NCBI GenBank assembly: GCA_039105265.1
Contig: JAPFFF010000050.1
Span: forward strand, 310,001-374,000
Direction of reading: 5' to 3'
Origin: Tritrichomonas musculus
Lineage: Eukaryota > Parabasalia > Tritrichomonadida > Tritrichomonadidae
DNA: 64,000 nucleotides
In this document: in pieces, positions 63,032 through 64,000 of the stretch
Numbering within the stretch: the first letter of the stretch is position 1
How the letters are laid out: every line of letters starts with the position of its first letter
The notes under the pieces: generated by a model
What the model was told of the DNA's origin: nothing
Databases searched by the model: none
Seen by the model: only the letters and a program-made list of their open reading frames with translations
Translations under genes and position numbers: made by a program

Positions 63032-64000
63032 ATGATTGAAGATATCTTAAGATTTTATAAAACTATAAGCCGCCCCCAAATTGAAGTTAATACAGTATTT
63101 AAAGAAATTGTCCAAGATTATTCAATTTTTCATATCTCAGAGAGCTCTTTTCCAAATGATGACGAAAAACAAAGAATTACAGATAAAATCAAAGAATCAC
63201 AAGTGGTTATCATTGATCAAAACCAAGAACTTAATAAGAAAATGCAAAATAAATATTTTATTATCGGTTTTGAAAAAACATTAATCTTATTCGAGTATTC
63301 TTCAAAATCAGAATATTTTCTTCGGGAACTTTTTTCTATTCATTCACAAATATTAACATGCGACTTATCCGATCAAAATAATAAAATGCAAATATTCAAA
63401 AAAGAAATCAATGATTTTAAAAAGAAATTTGTTTATAATAGAATATATTCTCAGCAAGCATGGAAAATCACCAATTCATGTATTTTAGGATATTTGATCA
63501 AGAAAAGTTACTTAAAACTGAACCAAAATCGAATCGAGAAATTTAATTCAGACAGAGACGACCAAAAAGAACCAGAAATTTTTGAAAAAGAAGAGTTCGT
63601 CGAATTACGAACAGTTGGCAATGGGAGTTTTGCACTATGTAAATTAGCTTATCACATAAAACGCCAAGAATTATTTGTTGTTAAAAAGCCAAATACTATT
63701 TATGCGGAAAATGATAAATTATTGAAACGCGAAATAGAAAATTACAAGAAAATAAAGCATCCTTTTTTACCAAGATTTTACGGAACAGTCAAAGATAAAG
63801 ACTACCTTGTTATTGAATTTATAAATGGATCAACATTAAAAGAAATTAGTCAAGACTATCTCAATTTCAATGAAAAAATAACAGTTATTTATGAATTAAT
63901 TTTAGTCATGAAATATTTGCATGACAATAAATTTATTTATCGCGATTTGAAACCTAACAATGTTATGATTGATGAGAATAAAACAGCTGTTTTGATTGAT
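63032..64000 (+). CDS. Protein kinase, TKL-like, partial
   Basis: ATG at 63032; the frame is open to the right edge (323 codons), so the C-lobe is missing. Residues 1-190 are a helical N-terminal region (IVQDYSIFHISESSFPNDDE) of the kind found before kinase domains in trichomonads. The kinase part starts near 195: loop LRTVGNGSFALCK (third Gly replaced by Ala), lysine in LFVVKKP, hinge VIEFINGSTLKE, and catalytic loop YRDLKPNNVMID (Tyr in place of His). The key Lys, Asp and Asn are present, so it may be active. Such proteins often end in Sel1 or LRR repeats, which would lie outside the window. Confidence 0.85.
   Translation, partial: MIEDILRFYKTISRPQIEVNTVFKEIVQDYSIFHISESSFPNDDEKQRITDKIKESQVVIIDQNQELNKKMQNKYFIIGFEKTLILFEYSSKSEYFLRELFSIHSQILTCDLSDQNNKMQIFKKEINDFKKKFVYNRIYSQQAWKITNSCILGYLIKKSYLKLNQNRIEKFNSDRDDQKEPEIFEKEEFVELRTVGNGSFALCKLAYHIKRQELFVVKKPNTIYAENDKLLKREIENYKKIKHPFLPRFYGTVKDKDYLVIEFINGSTLKEISQDYLNFNEKITVIYELILVMKYLHDNKFIYRDLKPNNVMIDENKTAVLID

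Overview
The window looks like nuclear DNA of a trichomonad (Parabasalia), probably Tritrichomonas-like. Reasons: very AT-rich intergenic DNA; no introns seen; a Maverick/Polinton fragment; BspA-type leucine-rich-repeat proteins; ankyrin proteins with a DUF3447-like N-terminus; TKL-type kinases; a discoidin-domain protein; and a GTP-type PEPCK. The species is inferred from gene content, not proven.

Layout. 1-4.9 kb: the end of a Maverick running off the left edge (HNH endonuclease, packaging ATPase, integrase, putative virion proteins). 5.7-10.1 kb: a MULE transposase and an adjoining 15-copy, 122-bp satellite. 10.9-16 kb: PEPCK with two frameshifts, a tRNA gene and an alpha/beta-hydrolase. 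16-20 kb: gene fragments, a discoidin-domain protein and a truncated hAT copy. 20.3-23.4 kb: a long charged protein. 23.8-30.1 kb: a 2102-residue protein with six tandem kinase-like domains, only one of which keeps all catalytic motifs. 30.6-32.3 kb: two relics, one a primase-helicase. 32.4-43.8 kb: three tandem paralogues combining a LIM-like finger, a PARP-type ADP-ribosyltransferase domain and a C-terminal Rossmann-like domain, split by a 131-bp MITE and a broken ankyrin gene. 44.9-46.6 kb: a secreted/membrane BspA-like protein. 47.5-57.1 kb: two more DUF3447-type genes (one ankyrin, one LRR), with a hAT element nested in another hAT between them. 57.7-58.9 kb: further decayed genes. 60.4 kb: a 50-residue ORF with a repeated upstream motif. 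63 kb: a kinase running off the right edge.

Two themes stand out. First, many reading frames carry only one or two lesions: PEPCK, the third PARP copy, all three DUF3447 genes and the 58-kb gene. This means young pseudogenes, assembly indels or recoding, and should be tested. Second, there are several well-bounded DNA transposons. Two nested hATs and one MITE each have exact 8-bp target duplications. The most novel items are the PARP/LIM family, the six-domain kinase array, and a recurring ACTTTTTGAAT motif upstream of unrelated genes.
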